Of a stretch of 47,205 nt of DNA, positions 1-8,501 are shown piece by piece (position 1 is the first letter of the stretch; each line of letters starts with the position of its first letter). The notes beneath the pieces were generated by a model. It had not been told where the DNA came from and did no database searches. It saw only the letters and a program-made list of their open reading frames with translations. Origin of the DNA: Actinobacteria bacterium UBA2286 (GTDB lineage Bacteria > Actinomycetota > Coriobacteriia > Anaerosomatales > Anaerosomataceae); the NCBI GenBank assembly GCA_002345925.1, contig DDWM01000054.1, forward strand, positions 39,379 to 86,583, read 5' to 3'. The position numbers and the translations under genes were made by a program.

Positions 1-590
1 CGGCGTCGACGCTCATGGAAGAGGAGATGTTGCTCTCGGCGGTGGTCTGCAGTAAGCGCATCGTGAAACGAGATGCGACTTTCCTGCCGGGCTTCGAGCC
101 GATCGCACACGAGTTCTCTTTTGGGATGCGGAAAGACGAGGCGCCTGTGCCAGTTGGAAGTTTCTTCCTTAAGGGTCGCATCGATCGCATAGACGCATCC
201 AAGTCCGGGGTGGTCATCATCGACTACAAGACGGGGTCCGCGGTCGCAAAGAAGTCCGACTTTGAGAAAAGGCGGCTGGTACAGCTGCCGCTCTACGGCC
301 TCGTCGCTGCTGAGTTGCTCGGGAAACGGCTCCTTGGCGGACTGTATCGCAGCATGCAGTACGGCGGCGATCGTGGATTCTATCGAGCCGATCACGCCGG
401 CCTTGAACTGCTGGCGGGCAACGACGAGTGTGACGATGCCGGGTTTGACCAGGTGCTCCAGGAGGCTGTTGAGCGGGCTGAGCAGGCGGTCGCCGGGATT
501 CGCGCGGGGCTGATACCCGCCGAGCCGGTCAACAAGTCCGCCTGCGGGTACTGCAGCGCCGCAACGGTGTGTGGGGGGAGGCAATCATGA
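1..590 (+). CDS. addB: AddB-type helicase-nuclease subunit, C-terminal nuclease domain (5' end outside window)
   Basis: This is the C-terminal part of a PD-(D/E)XK nuclease; the frame is open to the left edge (codons from base 3), so the start is missing. The nuclease core is visible as GRIDRID, then VVIIDYKTG (the D...DYK signature), then QLPLYG. The tail has a three-cysteine cluster, CGYC followed by C six residues later, as in AddB/AdnA nucleases that bind a 4Fe-4S cluster; the fourth cysteine would lie upstream. Such subunits pair with AddA to resect double-strand breaks. Its TGA overlaps the ATG of the next gene (ATGA at 587-590), so the two are translationally coupled. Another PD-(D/E)XK exonuclease is possible, but the downstream addA makes AddB most likely. 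Confidence 0.82.
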   Translation, partial: ASTLMEEEMLLSAVVCSKRIVKRDATFLPGFEPIAHEFSFGMRKDEAPVPVGSFFLKGRIDRIDASKSGVVIIDYKTGSAVAKKSDFEKRRLVQLPLYGLVAAELLGKRLLGGLYRSMQYGGDRGFYRADHAGLELLAGNDECDDAGFDQVLQEAVERAEQAVAGIRAGLIPAEPVNKSACGYCSAATVCGGRQS

Positions 591-3500
591 AGATGTCACT
601 TGCTCCGGAGCAAGACGCCGTGGTTCACGCTGGGGCGGGGGACATCTTCGTTGCTGCGGCGGCGGGGTCGGGAAAGACCCGCGTTCTGGTCGCCAGGTTC
701 GTGGCGGCGGTTCTCGGCGAGATCCCTCTTGGCGCGTGCGGTGTGACGGATGTGCTCGCGGTCACCTTCACTGACAAGGCAGCCGGAGAGATCGCCGAGC
801 GCGTTCGCGGGGCACTGCTGGCCGAGGGTCGGGGTGCCGAGGCACGCCAGGTGGATCAGGCGTGGGTGTCGACGATCCACAGCATGTGCACGAAGATCCT
901 CAGGCGCTACGCCTTTGACGCGGGTCTCGATCCACGATTCTCGGTCGTGACCCAGGTGGAGGCAGGCATTCTGGAGCAAGAAGCGTTCGAGTCGGCCACG
1001 CGTGAGCTTATGGCGACCGACAGCGGGGTCAGGCGACTCGTCATCGACTTAGGCGCATCGCGCGTCGCATCGATGGTGGCGTCAGGACACGGCGCTTTGC
1101 GCTCGATGGGCCGCGTTGTGGCAGACGTCCAGCTTGCGTCGATCCCACGCGATCGGGATGTGCGCGAGTGGTGTGCAGAGTTCGAGAGTATCGCCGAGGT
1201 GTACCCCACGCTGGGAGCCACCAAGACCATCGAAGCCGGCGCCGACTCGGCGATCGGGTGCTCTCTGGCGCTCGGTGCGTATCTCGGAGCGGCTGACCGC
1301 GCCATGGAGGCCCGTACAGCTCTTCAGGCGCTCGGTGACGCCTCTTTCAAGCGTCAGGGTACGCAGCAAGTGAAGGAGCATGCCGAGGCCGCACAGGAGC
1401 TTGTCGCGCGTGCAAGCGGAGGGCTCGCTCAGGTTGTCGCAGCGCCGTACGAGGAGGCGCTCCTCCGCGTTATCGCCGCATTCGATGTGAGGTATGAGGA
1501 AACGAAGGCGGCGCAGGGTGGGCTCGATTTCGAGGACCTACAACTGAAGACCGCCTTCCTGCTTGAATCGCATCCGCAAATCGCAGCCCGGTATCAAGAG
1601 GCGTTCCGGCTTGTGATGATCGATGAGTTCCAGGACACCAACGCGTTACAACTGCGCATCGCCAGAGCGCTCTCGTCAGACGACCTGCTGACTGTCGGAG
1701 ACGATAAGCAATCCATCTACCGGTTCAGGCACGCCGACGTCGAGGTCTTTCGCTCGCTATCTCAGACAGCACCAACGGTTCACGTCCTACGCGCCAACTA
1801 TCGGTCGCACAGGGATGTGATCGAGGCTGTCAACGAGATATTCGACTCAACCACCTTCTTTGGTGGCGACTTCGTGCGGCTTGCCGCGAGTCGGGAAGAG
1901 CTTGCGCCGCAGACCTGGCCGGCAGGGGAGTCGCGCGTCCGTTTTCTGCTCACCGATAGCCGCAAGGCATCCGCGGGCGACAGGCGCGCGATGGAGGCTT
2001 CGGCCATAGCTGCGCATCTTTCGTCGCTTCGCGCCGCGGGCGTGCCCCAGAGCGACATGGTCATCTTGATGCGAGCGATGACGGGCCGCTCCGAGGGGAT
2101 CGAGACCGCGCTGCGCGCCGAAGGGTTCGACGTATATGTGGCCTCGGGTGGCACGTACTTCGACCGCCCGGAGGTCGATGAGCTCACGTCGCTTCTTTCG
2201 GTAATCGATAACCCGCGCAACGACGAGGCGCTTATGAAAGTGCTCGCAGGGCGCCTTTGCGCGCTCAACGAGGACTCGCTCGTTAGAATCGCGGCGGCAG
2301 CCCGCAGCGGGCGGCTCTGGGACGCGCTCAGCACGCCCGAATCGCTAGCGCTCAAGCCCGCCGAGGGGGCAGCGCTTGCTCGAGTGGTCTCGGCAATCGA
2401 GTGGCTCCGGCGCAACCGCGGTAGACAGGGAATCGCCGAGCTCGTCCATGATGCGTGCGAGCGGCTCGACTACGACCTCACGCTCTTCGCTTCTGGGCCG
2501 GACGGTCCGCGGGCCTGGGCGAACATCCTCAAGCTTGCCCGTTTGGCCGAGGAGTATGAACGGCGCTCCTCAGGGGACTTAGGCGGCTTCCTTGAGTACG
2601 TCGCACAGCACCGGGCATTTGCGCCTGAAAAGCAGGCGACGCTGACCGGTGAGGGAATCGACGCCGTCCGCATCATGAGCATCCACGCCGCGAAGGGCCT
2701 CGAGTTCCCGGTAGTCGTTGTGGCCGACCTCGCTTCAGGCGGCAACGATAGTTGCGGTGAGATCCTGCTTAGCAGGGGCGCCGACCCCATGCTATCGATC
2801 AAGGTGCCCAAGAGCCTGCTTCCGGATGGGAAGTCCGTCGAGAGCACGGCCTTCACGCAGATCAAAGACGCCGAGGCTAGCGAAAGCGTCGCAGAAGCAG
2901 ACAGGCTCCTGTATGTGGCATGCACGCGAGCGCGTGAGTGCTTGATCATGAGCGCCACAGTAGATATTGCGAAGGCGGCCGAGGGTAAGTGTGACATCGA
3001 CCGACTTCGCCGAGCCGCGCATATCGCTGTTCCGGCGGAGCAGCTCGGCGGGGAAGTCGTGCTCGGAGCGCTGGCGAAGATCGCGATCCACATGGAGAGC
3101 GTGCCGATCCCAGAGCTGCGGGTGTGCCAGCCGGGCGCCCCAGAGGAGGCGGTCGTGCTGCCTGGCGGCGACGAGCCGCCGCCGCCTGAAATCACAGCGA
3201 GCATGCCCAAGAACATCTCGTACACGGGTCTGTCTGTGTATCACTCGTGTCCGTATAAGTTCTACGCCACCCGGGTAGCCCGGTTGAAAACGCCTGAGAC
3301 GCCGGGCGACGCTGGCCCGCTCGGCTTCGGGAGTGCTGTACACGCGGCGCTTCAGCTCTCGACGACTGTCGCGCCCCCGGCCGAGCGCATGGAGGCGATC
3401 GTGCTCGCCAACGGGCTCGGACCTGCGGACGTGGACAGGCTCAAGACGGCCGTTCAGGCATATCTCGGCAGCGACACGGCTCGCGTGGTCGCAGGTGCAA

Positions 3501-3937
3501 AGCAAACACACCGGGAGTGTCCGTTTGTGCTCAGGCTTGGCGGGACGATGATGCGGGGCAACATCGACTTGCTGGCATGGAACGCTGACGAGGCGACCGT
3601 AGTCGACTACAAGACCGGCGCGAGTCCGCTGGCCGCCGAGGAGGCCACCGAAAGGTACCGCGCACAGGCGGAGTCCTATGCGCTCGCGGTTCTGAGATCG
3701 GGCGCCAGGCATGTGAGCGTGCGCTTCGTTGAGGTGGAACGGGATTGCCGAGAGACCAGGTTCGACTTCGGAGCGGACGATGCGGTCGCAATCGAAGAGG
3801 GCCTGCTCGCAACCATCGAGGAGATCGCAGTCGGTCGTTTTGCGCCGCTCCTGCAGTACACCGCCGGAGCATGCGAGGACTGCCCTGCACTCGGCGGAAT
3901 GTGCCCGATCAACCCTAGGCGAGGTGCCTTTGCCTGA
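587..3937 (+). CDS. addA: AddA-type UvrD/Rep helicase with C-terminal nuclease (RecBCD-like double-strand break repair)
   Basis: A 1116-aa superfamily 1A helicase fused to a nuclease. Motifs in order: Q motif LAPEQDAVV near residue 5, Walker A AAAGSGKT near 23-30, Walker B DEFQDTN, motif III VGDDKQSIYRFRHAD, motif V SIHAAKGLEFPVVVV, motif VI LLYVACTRARE. The C-terminal nuclease shows RGNIDLLAW, VVDYKTG and QAESYALAV. With AddB it forms a cytoplasmic end-resecting helicase-nuclease that loads RecA. I chose the ATG at 587, which follows GGGGGGAG by six bases and overlaps the addB stop, over the in-frame GTG at 569. Oddity: the nuclease keeps all four cysteines of an iron-sulfur nuclease (YHSCPYKFY, then CEDC and C), which Bacillus-type AddA lacks. 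The 3' end overlaps convergent rlmN by 23 bp. Confidence 0.88.
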   Translation: MKMSLAPEQDAVVHAGAGDIFVAAAAGSGKTRVLVARFVAAVLGEIPLGACGVTDVLAVTFTDKAAGEIAERVRGALLAEGRGAEARQVDQAWVSTIHSMCTKILRRYAFDAGLDPRFSVVTQVEAGILEQEAFESATRELMATDSGVRRLVIDLGASRVASMVASGHGALRSMGRVVADVQLASIPRDRDVREWCAEFESIAEVYPTLGATKTIEAGADSAIGCSLALGAYLGAADRAMEARTALQALGDASFKRQGTQQVKEHAEAAQELVARASGGLAQVVAAPYEEALLRVIAAFDVRYEETKAAQGGLDFEDLQLKTAFLLESHPQIAARYQEAFRLVMIDEFQDTNALQLRIARALSSDDLLTVGDDKQSIYRFRHADVEVFRSLSQTAPTVHVLRANYRSHRDVIEAVNEIFDSTTFFGGDFVRLAASREELAPQTWPAGESRVRFLLTDSRKASAGDRRAMEASAIAAHLSSLRAAGVPQSDMVILMRAMTGRSEGIETALRAEGFDVYVASGGTYFDRPEVDELTSLLSVIDNPRNDEALMKVLAGRLCALNEDSLVRIAAAARSGRLWDALSTPESLALKPAEGAALARVVSAIEWLRRNRGRQGIAELVHDACERLDYDLTLFASGPDGPRAWANILKLARLAEEYERRSSGDLGGFLEYVAQHRAFAPEKQATLTGEGIDAVRIMSIHAAKGLEFPVVVVADLASGGNDSCGEILLSRGADPMLSIKVPKSLLPDGKSVESTAFTQIKDAEASESVAEADRLLYVACTRARECLIMSATVDIAKAAEGKCDIDRLRRAAHIAVPAEQLGGEVVLGALAKIAIHMESVPIPELRVCQPGAPEEAVVLPGGDEPPPPEITASMPKNISYTGLSVYHSCPYKFYATRVARLKTPETPGDAGPLGFGSAVHAALQLSTTVAPPAERMEAIVLANGLGPADVDRLKTAVQAYLGSDTARVVAGAKQTHRECPFVLRLGGTMMRGNIDLLAWNADEATVVDYKTGASPLAAEEATERYRAQAESYALAVLRSGARHVSVRFVEVERDCRETRFDFGADDAVAIEEGLLATIEEIAVGRFAPLLQYTAGACEDCPALGGMCPINPRRGAFA

Positions 3938-4949
3938 GCTGGCCACAAGCAGCGCTGATATCGGCTCCGCGCTCTGTTCGCACTGAACACTCGACGTTTG
4001 CCGAGGCGAGTGCGGTCTCAAACGCCTTCAGGCGTGAGTAGTCTGGGCGACGAGCACCTGAGCCCTCGACCGGGTTCACCGGGATGAGGTTCACATGGCA
4101 GAGCAGGCCGCGGCAGAAGGTGACCAGCGCTGCCAGCTCGGCGTCGGAGTCGTTGGTGTCTGCAACTAGCGCGTACTCAAGCGTTGGGCGACGACCCGTG
4201 CGCACGCCGTACATTGCAAGCGTTTCGCGCAGCTGCCCGATCGGATAGCCCTTCAGGCCGGGCATCATCGCGTCGCGCGTCGCTTGTACCGCTGAGTGCA
4301 GTGAGACCGCCAGCGTGAATTGCTCCGGTTCGGCCGAGAAGCGCCGGATTCCGGGCAGCAAACCGCAGGTGGAGACGGTGAGGTGACGGGCACCGATGCC
4401 CATACCGTCGGGCGAATTCATGAACCGAAGCGCAGCGAGCGTTGGCTCGTAGTTGGCGAACGGCTCACCCTGACCCATCGCGACCGCGTTTGAGACCCGC
4501 GCCGCCATGTCGGCCGCCACGCCAAGCACCTGGTCGGCGATCTCGCCGGGCGTCAGGTTGCGCGTGAGCCCGCTCTGTCCGGTCGCACAGAACGTGCATC
4601 CCATTCCGCATCCGGCCTGGGTCGAGAAACAGACCGTGAGGCGATCGCCGGCCGGTATCCCGACGCTCTCCACGGTAGTGCCGTCGTGCAGCGCCCACAG
4701 GTACTTGCGAGTGCCGTCGGCAGAGACCTCTTTGGCCGAGAGAGACGCCCTGCCGAGGGAGTAGCGCGCAGCGAGTTCCGCGCGCAGTGCCCCCGGCAGA
4801 TCCGTCATCTCGTCGAATCTGGCAACACCCCGACCGTAGAGCCAGCGCACTACCTGACGCACGCGGAATGCGGGCTGCCCAAGATCGGACAGCGCACTTT
4901 GTATCCCATGCAGATCCAGGCTCTTGATGTCGCGGGTGCTGTCAGTCAC
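3915..4949 (-). CDS. rlmN: 23S rRNA (adenine-2503-C2)-methyltransferase RlmN
   Basis: A radical SAM methyltransferase that methylates C2 of adenine 2503 in 23S rRNA (and adenine 37 in some tRNAs). At 344 aa it has the usual family length. The radical SAM cluster motif is CGMGCTFC, within STQAGCGMGCTFCATG. Near the C terminus the mechanistic cysteine that carries the transferred methyl is present in the GADISAACGQL context. The glycine-rich MGQGEPFANY motif typical of RlmN/Cfr is also present. The start ATG abuts the stop codon of the upstream rubrerythrin, so the two are probably co-transcribed. The gene ends inside the 3' end of convergent addA. Confidence 0.93.
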   Translation of the reverse strand: MTDSTRDIKSLDLHGIQSALSDLGQPAFRVRQVVRWLYGRGVARFDEMTDLPGALRAELAARYSLGRASLSAKEVSADGTRKYLWALHDGTTVESVGIPAGDRLTVCFSTQAGCGMGCTFCATGQSGLTRNLTPGEIADQVLGVAADMAARVSNAVAMGQGEPFANYEPTLAALRFMNSPDGMGIGARHLTVSTCGLLPGIRRFSAEPEQFTLAVSLHSAVQATRDAMMPGLKGYPIGQLRETLAMYGVRTGRRPTLEYALVADTNDSDAELAALVTFCRGLLCHVNLIPVNPVEGSGARRPDYSRLKAFETALASANVECSVRTERGADISAACGQLRQRHLA

Positions 4950-5450
4950 CTAGGCTTCGCCGAGCGCTTTCTTGTACTCGTCGCGGTGCTTGCGCTCGTA
5001 GGAGCCAACGGCGCGGAAGTACGAAGCGATGTCGGCATAACCCTCAGCTTCTGCATCCGCGGCCATCGTCGGGTACATGTCGACGGTCTCGTAGTTCTCG
5101 CCTTCGGCCGCAGTGCGGAGGTTATCCTCGGTCGAGCCGAATCCGCTCATGTACGCGAGGTGTCCAAGCGCGTGCGCGGTCTCCTCGGCAGCAGCATGAT
5201 CGAAAGCGGCGGCGGCCTCTTCGTTGCCCTCAAGCCGTGCGATTCTGGCGAAGAGCGTGTAGCGGCGGTTGGCCTGCGACTCGCCGGCGAAGGCGGCCTT
5301 GAGGTTCTCAAGCGTCTTGGTGCCGGTCAGATCTCCGACGCCTTCATACGGCAGGAAGAATGACTGCGGCGCGCCGCATACGGGGCAAACGTCAGGCGCT
5401 GGGCCGACGTGGAAGTAGCCGCAACCTTTGCAACGGGACATCTCAACCAT
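4950..5450 (-). CDS. Rubrerythrin (rubredoxin domain at the N terminus, reverse type)
   Basis: A 166-aa di-iron protein that in anaerobes reduces hydrogen peroxide using electrons from rubredoxin or NADH oxidoreductases. The rubredoxin-like iron site is N-terminal (Cys 7, 10, 22 and 25: CKGC and CPVC), the reverse of classical rubrerythrin. The ferritin-like four-helix part follows, with carboxylate motifs ESQANRRY, AAEETAHA and ERKHRDEY. I chose the ATG at 5450 because AGGAGAA lies just upstream; an in-frame ATG at 5483 would add 11 residues without a ribosome site. Its stop is immediately followed by the rlmN start. The gene is divergent from the multiheme cytochrome; 5451-5588 should hold both promoters, but I could not pick out clear -35/-10 boxes. 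Confidence 0.9.
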   Translation of the reverse strand: MVEMSRCKGCGYFHVGPAPDVCPVCGAPQSFFLPYEGVGDLTGTKTLENLKAAFAGESQANRRYTLFARIARLEGNEEAAAAFDHAAAEETAHALGHLAYMSGFGSTEDNLRTAAEGENYETVDMYPTMAADAEAEGYADIASYFRAVGSYERKHRDEYKKALGEA

Positions 5451-5588
5451 GAGTTCTCCTCTCGAGGGTGGACGCGACTTCAAGGCCGTCGCGCAGGGTT
5501 ATTCTACCCGCTGCGGCCCATGAGCATCGTTCGTCCGGGTATGTATTAGTCGAGTAAGCAACGAACGCCTTTCCGCCAAGGAGGAGTT

Positions 5589-6929
5589 ATGGGTCTCAGA
5601 CTTCGATTCGCCCTTGTTGCGATCACACTGCTACTGGTGGCCGTTTCTTCGAGCGCAGTCGCGCTTCCCGAGTCTCCAAGCTCGGCGTTTCAGCCTTCAA
5701 ATGGCTGCGGATGTCATGCGGCACTTGTCGAGCAGTGGCGTCCATCGATGCACGCACAGGCGATAAGCGATCCTTTGTACCTCGCCAAACTCGAAGAAGC
5801 GAACAAGGCCACCAACGGCGAACTCGGAGCGTTTTGCGACAGCTGCCACAGCCCGATAGCGACTATGTCGGGGGAGCAGAAGAGCGGCAAGCTCTCGGCG
5901 GTGGCCAAGGAATCCGTTGGGTGCGACATGTGTCACCAGACGGATGGGACTGAAGGCGCAGTACCAGGCAACGTCTCTATTACATTCGAGCTCGATGGAA
6001 CCAAGCGCGCACAGTTCGACGACGCGGTCTCCCCGATACATACCACGGCATACTCAGCATTTCACCGCAGCGCTGAGTTTTGCGGCAACTGCCACAACGT
6101 CAACCATCCCGTGAACGGCATGCATCTGGAGGCGACGTACACGGAGTGGAAGAACGGGCCGTACGCCAAGGAAGGCATCGTCTGCCAGGACTGCCACATG
6201 ACTCCTGGACCCGGGGTGACCAAACCTAACCCGGGCAAGGCTGCAGCAATGGGTCCGGACAGGGAGCACATCTACACGATGACCTTCGTCGGCGGCAACG
6301 TTGCGCTCGGCGATGCCGATTTGGCCGAGGAGCGCCTGCAGGCCGCAGCCACGCTCGATCTTGAGGTTGGTGACACCATTGCGGCGGGTGAGAAGGTCGA
6401 GCTCAACACGACTATCACCAATGTCGGCGCCGGGCACTACCTCCCGACAGGTCTCACCGAGGTGCGCCAGATGTGGCTGGAGGTCACCGCGGTGAACGCA
6501 GCGGGTGAGGAGCTCATGAAGGAGCGGCGCGACTTTGGCACAGTGCTGAAGGACAAGGACGGAAAGTATCCGGTTGAGCTCTGGGATGCGACCACAATAC
6601 ACAGCGATGATCGAATTCCGCCGAGGGAATCTGTTAGCAACAGCTATGACTTCGAGATGAGCGATGGCCTGGTGACGGTGACGGCGGCGTTGTACTACCG
6701 CTCAGCGCCCGAAGAGCTTGCCGCCAAGGCCGGAGTCGATGTTCCGACTACGACCATGGTCTCGGCTACCAAGACCGTTTACTCCTCGGCAGAAGAGAAG
6801 GCCAACGCGCAGGATGCAAGCGAACCAGAACAGCAGACCGGGATCCCGGTCTGGGTCTGGGGTGCAGTGGTCGCTGTAGGCTTGGTGGCTGTCGCAGCCA
6901 TTCTCTACAGCAGGCGTCGTCGAGGATAG
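5589..6929 (+). CDS. Membrane-anchored multiheme cytochrome c (cytochrome c554-like)
   Basis: A 446-aa exported cytochrome. Residues 1-26 form a signal peptide or anchor. Four canonical heme sites are seen: CDSCH (83-87), CDMCH (112-116), CGNCH (165-169) and CQDCH (199-203). A fifth site near residue 40 reads CGCH, one residue shorter than CxxCH, in the context where cytochrome c554-type proteins have their first heme (followed by W and SMHAQA). Residues about 230-390 are beta-rich, and the C terminus is a single membrane helix (VWVWGAVVAVGLVAVAAILY) followed by basic residues. AAGGAGGAG lies seven bases before the ATG. It probably carries electrons at the outer face of the membrane; the partner is unknown. 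Nothing nearby encodes cytochrome maturation. The gene ends at a hairpin shared with the convergent protease. Confidence 0.85.
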   Translation: MGLRLRFALVAITLLLVAVSSSAVALPESPSSAFQPSNGCGCHAALVEQWRPSMHAQAISDPLYLAKLEEANKATNGELGAFCDSCHSPIATMSGEQKSGKLSAVAKESVGCDMCHQTDGTEGAVPGNVSITFELDGTKRAQFDDAVSPIHTTAYSAFHRSAEFCGNCHNVNHPVNGMHLEATYTEWKNGPYAKEGIVCQDCHMTPGPGVTKPNPGKAAAMGPDREHIYTMTFVGGNVALGDADLAEERLQAAATLDLEVGDTIAAGEKVELNTTITNVGAGHYLPTGLTEVRQMWLEVTAVNAAGEELMKERRDFGTVLKDKDGKYPVELWDATTIHSDDRIPPRESVSNSYDFEMSDGLVTVTAALYYRSAPEELAAKAGVDVPTTTMVSATKTVYSSAEEKANAQDASEPEQQTGIPVWVWGAVVAVGLVAVAAILYSRRRRG

Positions 6930-6944
6930 CGAATCAGCCGGACA

Positions 6945-6978
6945 GCAGAAGGGGCGCCCCATGAGGCGCCCCTTCTGC
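6945..6978. terminator. Bidirectional hairpin terminator between cytochrome c and HtrA genes
   Basis: A perfect 14-bp inverted repeat (arms 6945-6958 and 6965-6978, GCAGAAGGGGCGCC and its complement) with a six-base loop lies between two convergent genes. The position and very stable stem fit a shared transcription terminator. There is no long T-run on the plus side, but the arms contain the short A- and T-rich ends expected of a bidirectional terminator. Confidence 0.8.
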
Positions 6979-6995
6979 AGTTCGTTACCTGGAAT

Positions 6996-8315
6996 CTACA
7001 GGTTGTTTGGTTTGATACCGACATTCATCTCGACCTCGATGAGCTTGCCGTCGCGGTAAAGCGACAGCGTCACGGTGTCACCGACAGCCTTGCGCCGGAC
7101 GGCGAGAATCAGGTCGTCCATCGAGCGGATCTTCGTGTCATCAAGCTTCACGATGATGTCGCCCTCGGTTAGGCCAGCCTTCTCGGCCTCGGTTCCCTTC
7201 GTGGTTTCGACGACGTAGGCGCCTTCAGTGACAGGGAGCTTCTCGGTCTCAGCGAATGCGGCATCGACCGTCTGACCCGAGATTCCGAGGAAGGGATGCT
7301 CGGCCGAACCCGTCTTGATGAGTGAGTCGGCCACACGCAGGGCCGCGTTCACGGGTACTGCGAAGCCGATTCCGTCATTCGCGCCGCTGCTTGAGTAGAT
7401 GGCCGAAGGAACCCCGATGAGCGATCCTGTGCGGTCGACCAGCGCCCCGCCGGAGTTGCCGGGGTTGATCGCCGCATCTGTCTGAATGACGTCGACAAGC
7501 GGATATGTCGTACCGGAACCGGAGTCGAGCAGTGAGCGGTGGATAGCCGATACAACACCGGCAGAGACGGAGTGCTGCAGGCCGAAGGGAGACCCGATCG
7601 CGACGACGACCTGGCCGACAGAGAGCGCCTCGGAGTCGCCGGTGGCGATCACCGGGATCTTCGCATCTACTTTGACGACCGCGATGTCTGTCTCGGGGTC
7701 GGTGCCAACAACTGTGGCGCTGCTTCGGTTGCCCTCGAAGTCGGTGACAACGATCGTCTTGGCGTCGTCGACCACATGGTCGTTGGTGAGGATGTATGTG
7801 CCGCCGTCATCGGCCGTCCTGAACGCGACGCCGGAGCCGTTGCCGGAAACCGGAACGCTCGGATGCGCGGTGGGGAGTGAAGACCCCTCGTTGGCTACCT
7901 CGCCAGTGATGTCGATGTTGACCACGCTGGGAACAGCTACGGCCGCAGCTGCCGAGACGACCTCCTCGGTGCTGCCTTCCAGAACGGTGAGGGTCTGGGT
8001 GTTGGTCTTGAAGTAGCGTGAGCCAAGATACGCGCCACCCAAGCCTGCAGCGCTTCCAAAAATGAGCGCGATCAGCAGCGCGACGACGATGACGCGACCC
8101 ATCGGAACGCGAACGGGTGGCGTGGGGGTGGTCGGGGTGGCTGGCAGGGGAGCGGGCGGCACCGGTGCGTAGACGTAGGGCGCGGGTTCGGGTGCAATCG
8201 CAGGCGCGTCGGGAGCTGGAGTCTCGGCCGGAACCTCCGGCGATTCTACGTTGGCGGGAGCGTCCTGCAGGGGTTCTACGGGGCCCTCGCCGGGAACCGT
8301 GGTGTCGTTGTCCAT
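6996..8315 (-). CDS. HtrA/DegP-family serine protease with PDZ domain
   Basis: A 439-aa membrane-anchored trypsin-like protease for extracytoplasmic protein quality control. Residues 1-72 are a cytoplasmic Pro/Ala/Glu-rich tail, a feature of actinobacterial HtrA. A membrane helix spans about 74-97. The protease domain carries the catalytic triad His180 (TNDHVV), Asp210 (PETDIAVVKVDA) and Ser288 (NPGNSGGALVD). One PDZ domain occupies about 335-430 (EAEKAGLTEGDIIVKLDD). The gene is transcribed away from the Glu-rich membrane protein gene. A likely sigma-70-type promoter and a small palindrome lie upstream at 8346-8390. Confidence 0.93.
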   Translation of the reverse strand: MDNDTTVPGEGPVEPLQDAPANVESPEVPAETPAPDAPAIAPEPAPYVYAPVPPAPLPATPTTPTPPVRVPMGRVIVVALLIALIFGSAAGLGGAYLGSRYFKTNTQTLTVLEGSTEEVVSAAAAVAVPSVVNIDITGEVANEGSSLPTAHPSVPVSGNGSGVAFRTADDGGTYILTNDHVVDDAKTIVVTDFEGNRSSATVVGTDPETDIAVVKVDAKIPVIATGDSEALSVGQVVVAIGSPFGLQHSVSAGVVSAIHRSLLDSGSGTTYPLVDVIQTDAAINPGNSGGALVDRTGSLIGVPSAIYSSSGANDGIGFAVPVNAALRVADSLIKTGSAEHPFLGISGQTVDAAFAETEKLPVTEGAYVVETTKGTEAEKAGLTEGDIIVKLDDTKIRSMDDLILAVRRKAVGDTVTLSLYRDGKLIEVEMNVGIKPNNL

Positions 8316-8345
8316 TGAGTACCATCCTTACGCAGTGAGAGGTTA

Positions 8346-8390
8346 TGCCGTACTACGGCACGTCTATAGTATGTCCATTGGCCATAACAA
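8346..8390 (-). promoter_or_regulatory. Candidate promoter and palindrome upstream of htrA-like gene
   Basis: On the minus strand TTGTTA (8390-8385) and TATAGA (8368-8363) are separated by 16 bp, a good -35/-10 pair pointing at the protease gene. Just downstream, around the expected transcription start, lies the palindrome TGCCGTACTACGGCA (8346-8360, seven-base arms around one base). It could be an operator or a short leader stem. Read by eye only. Confidence 0.5.
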
Positions 8391-8501
8391 GACCTATCCC
8401 ACATTCAAACAGCATGGAATCTGCACAACACGGATGCCGGAGTTTTACGACCGGCGGCTGCTCATCTAGACTGACGCAGAAGACGAGCCAAGGGAGCCCT
8501 T

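Noticed and set aside
2792..4021. 409-codon minus-strand frame across the addA 3' part
   Set aside because: It is fully covered by addA with clear motifs and reads as Arg/His-rich noise typical of shadow frames in GC-rich DNA.
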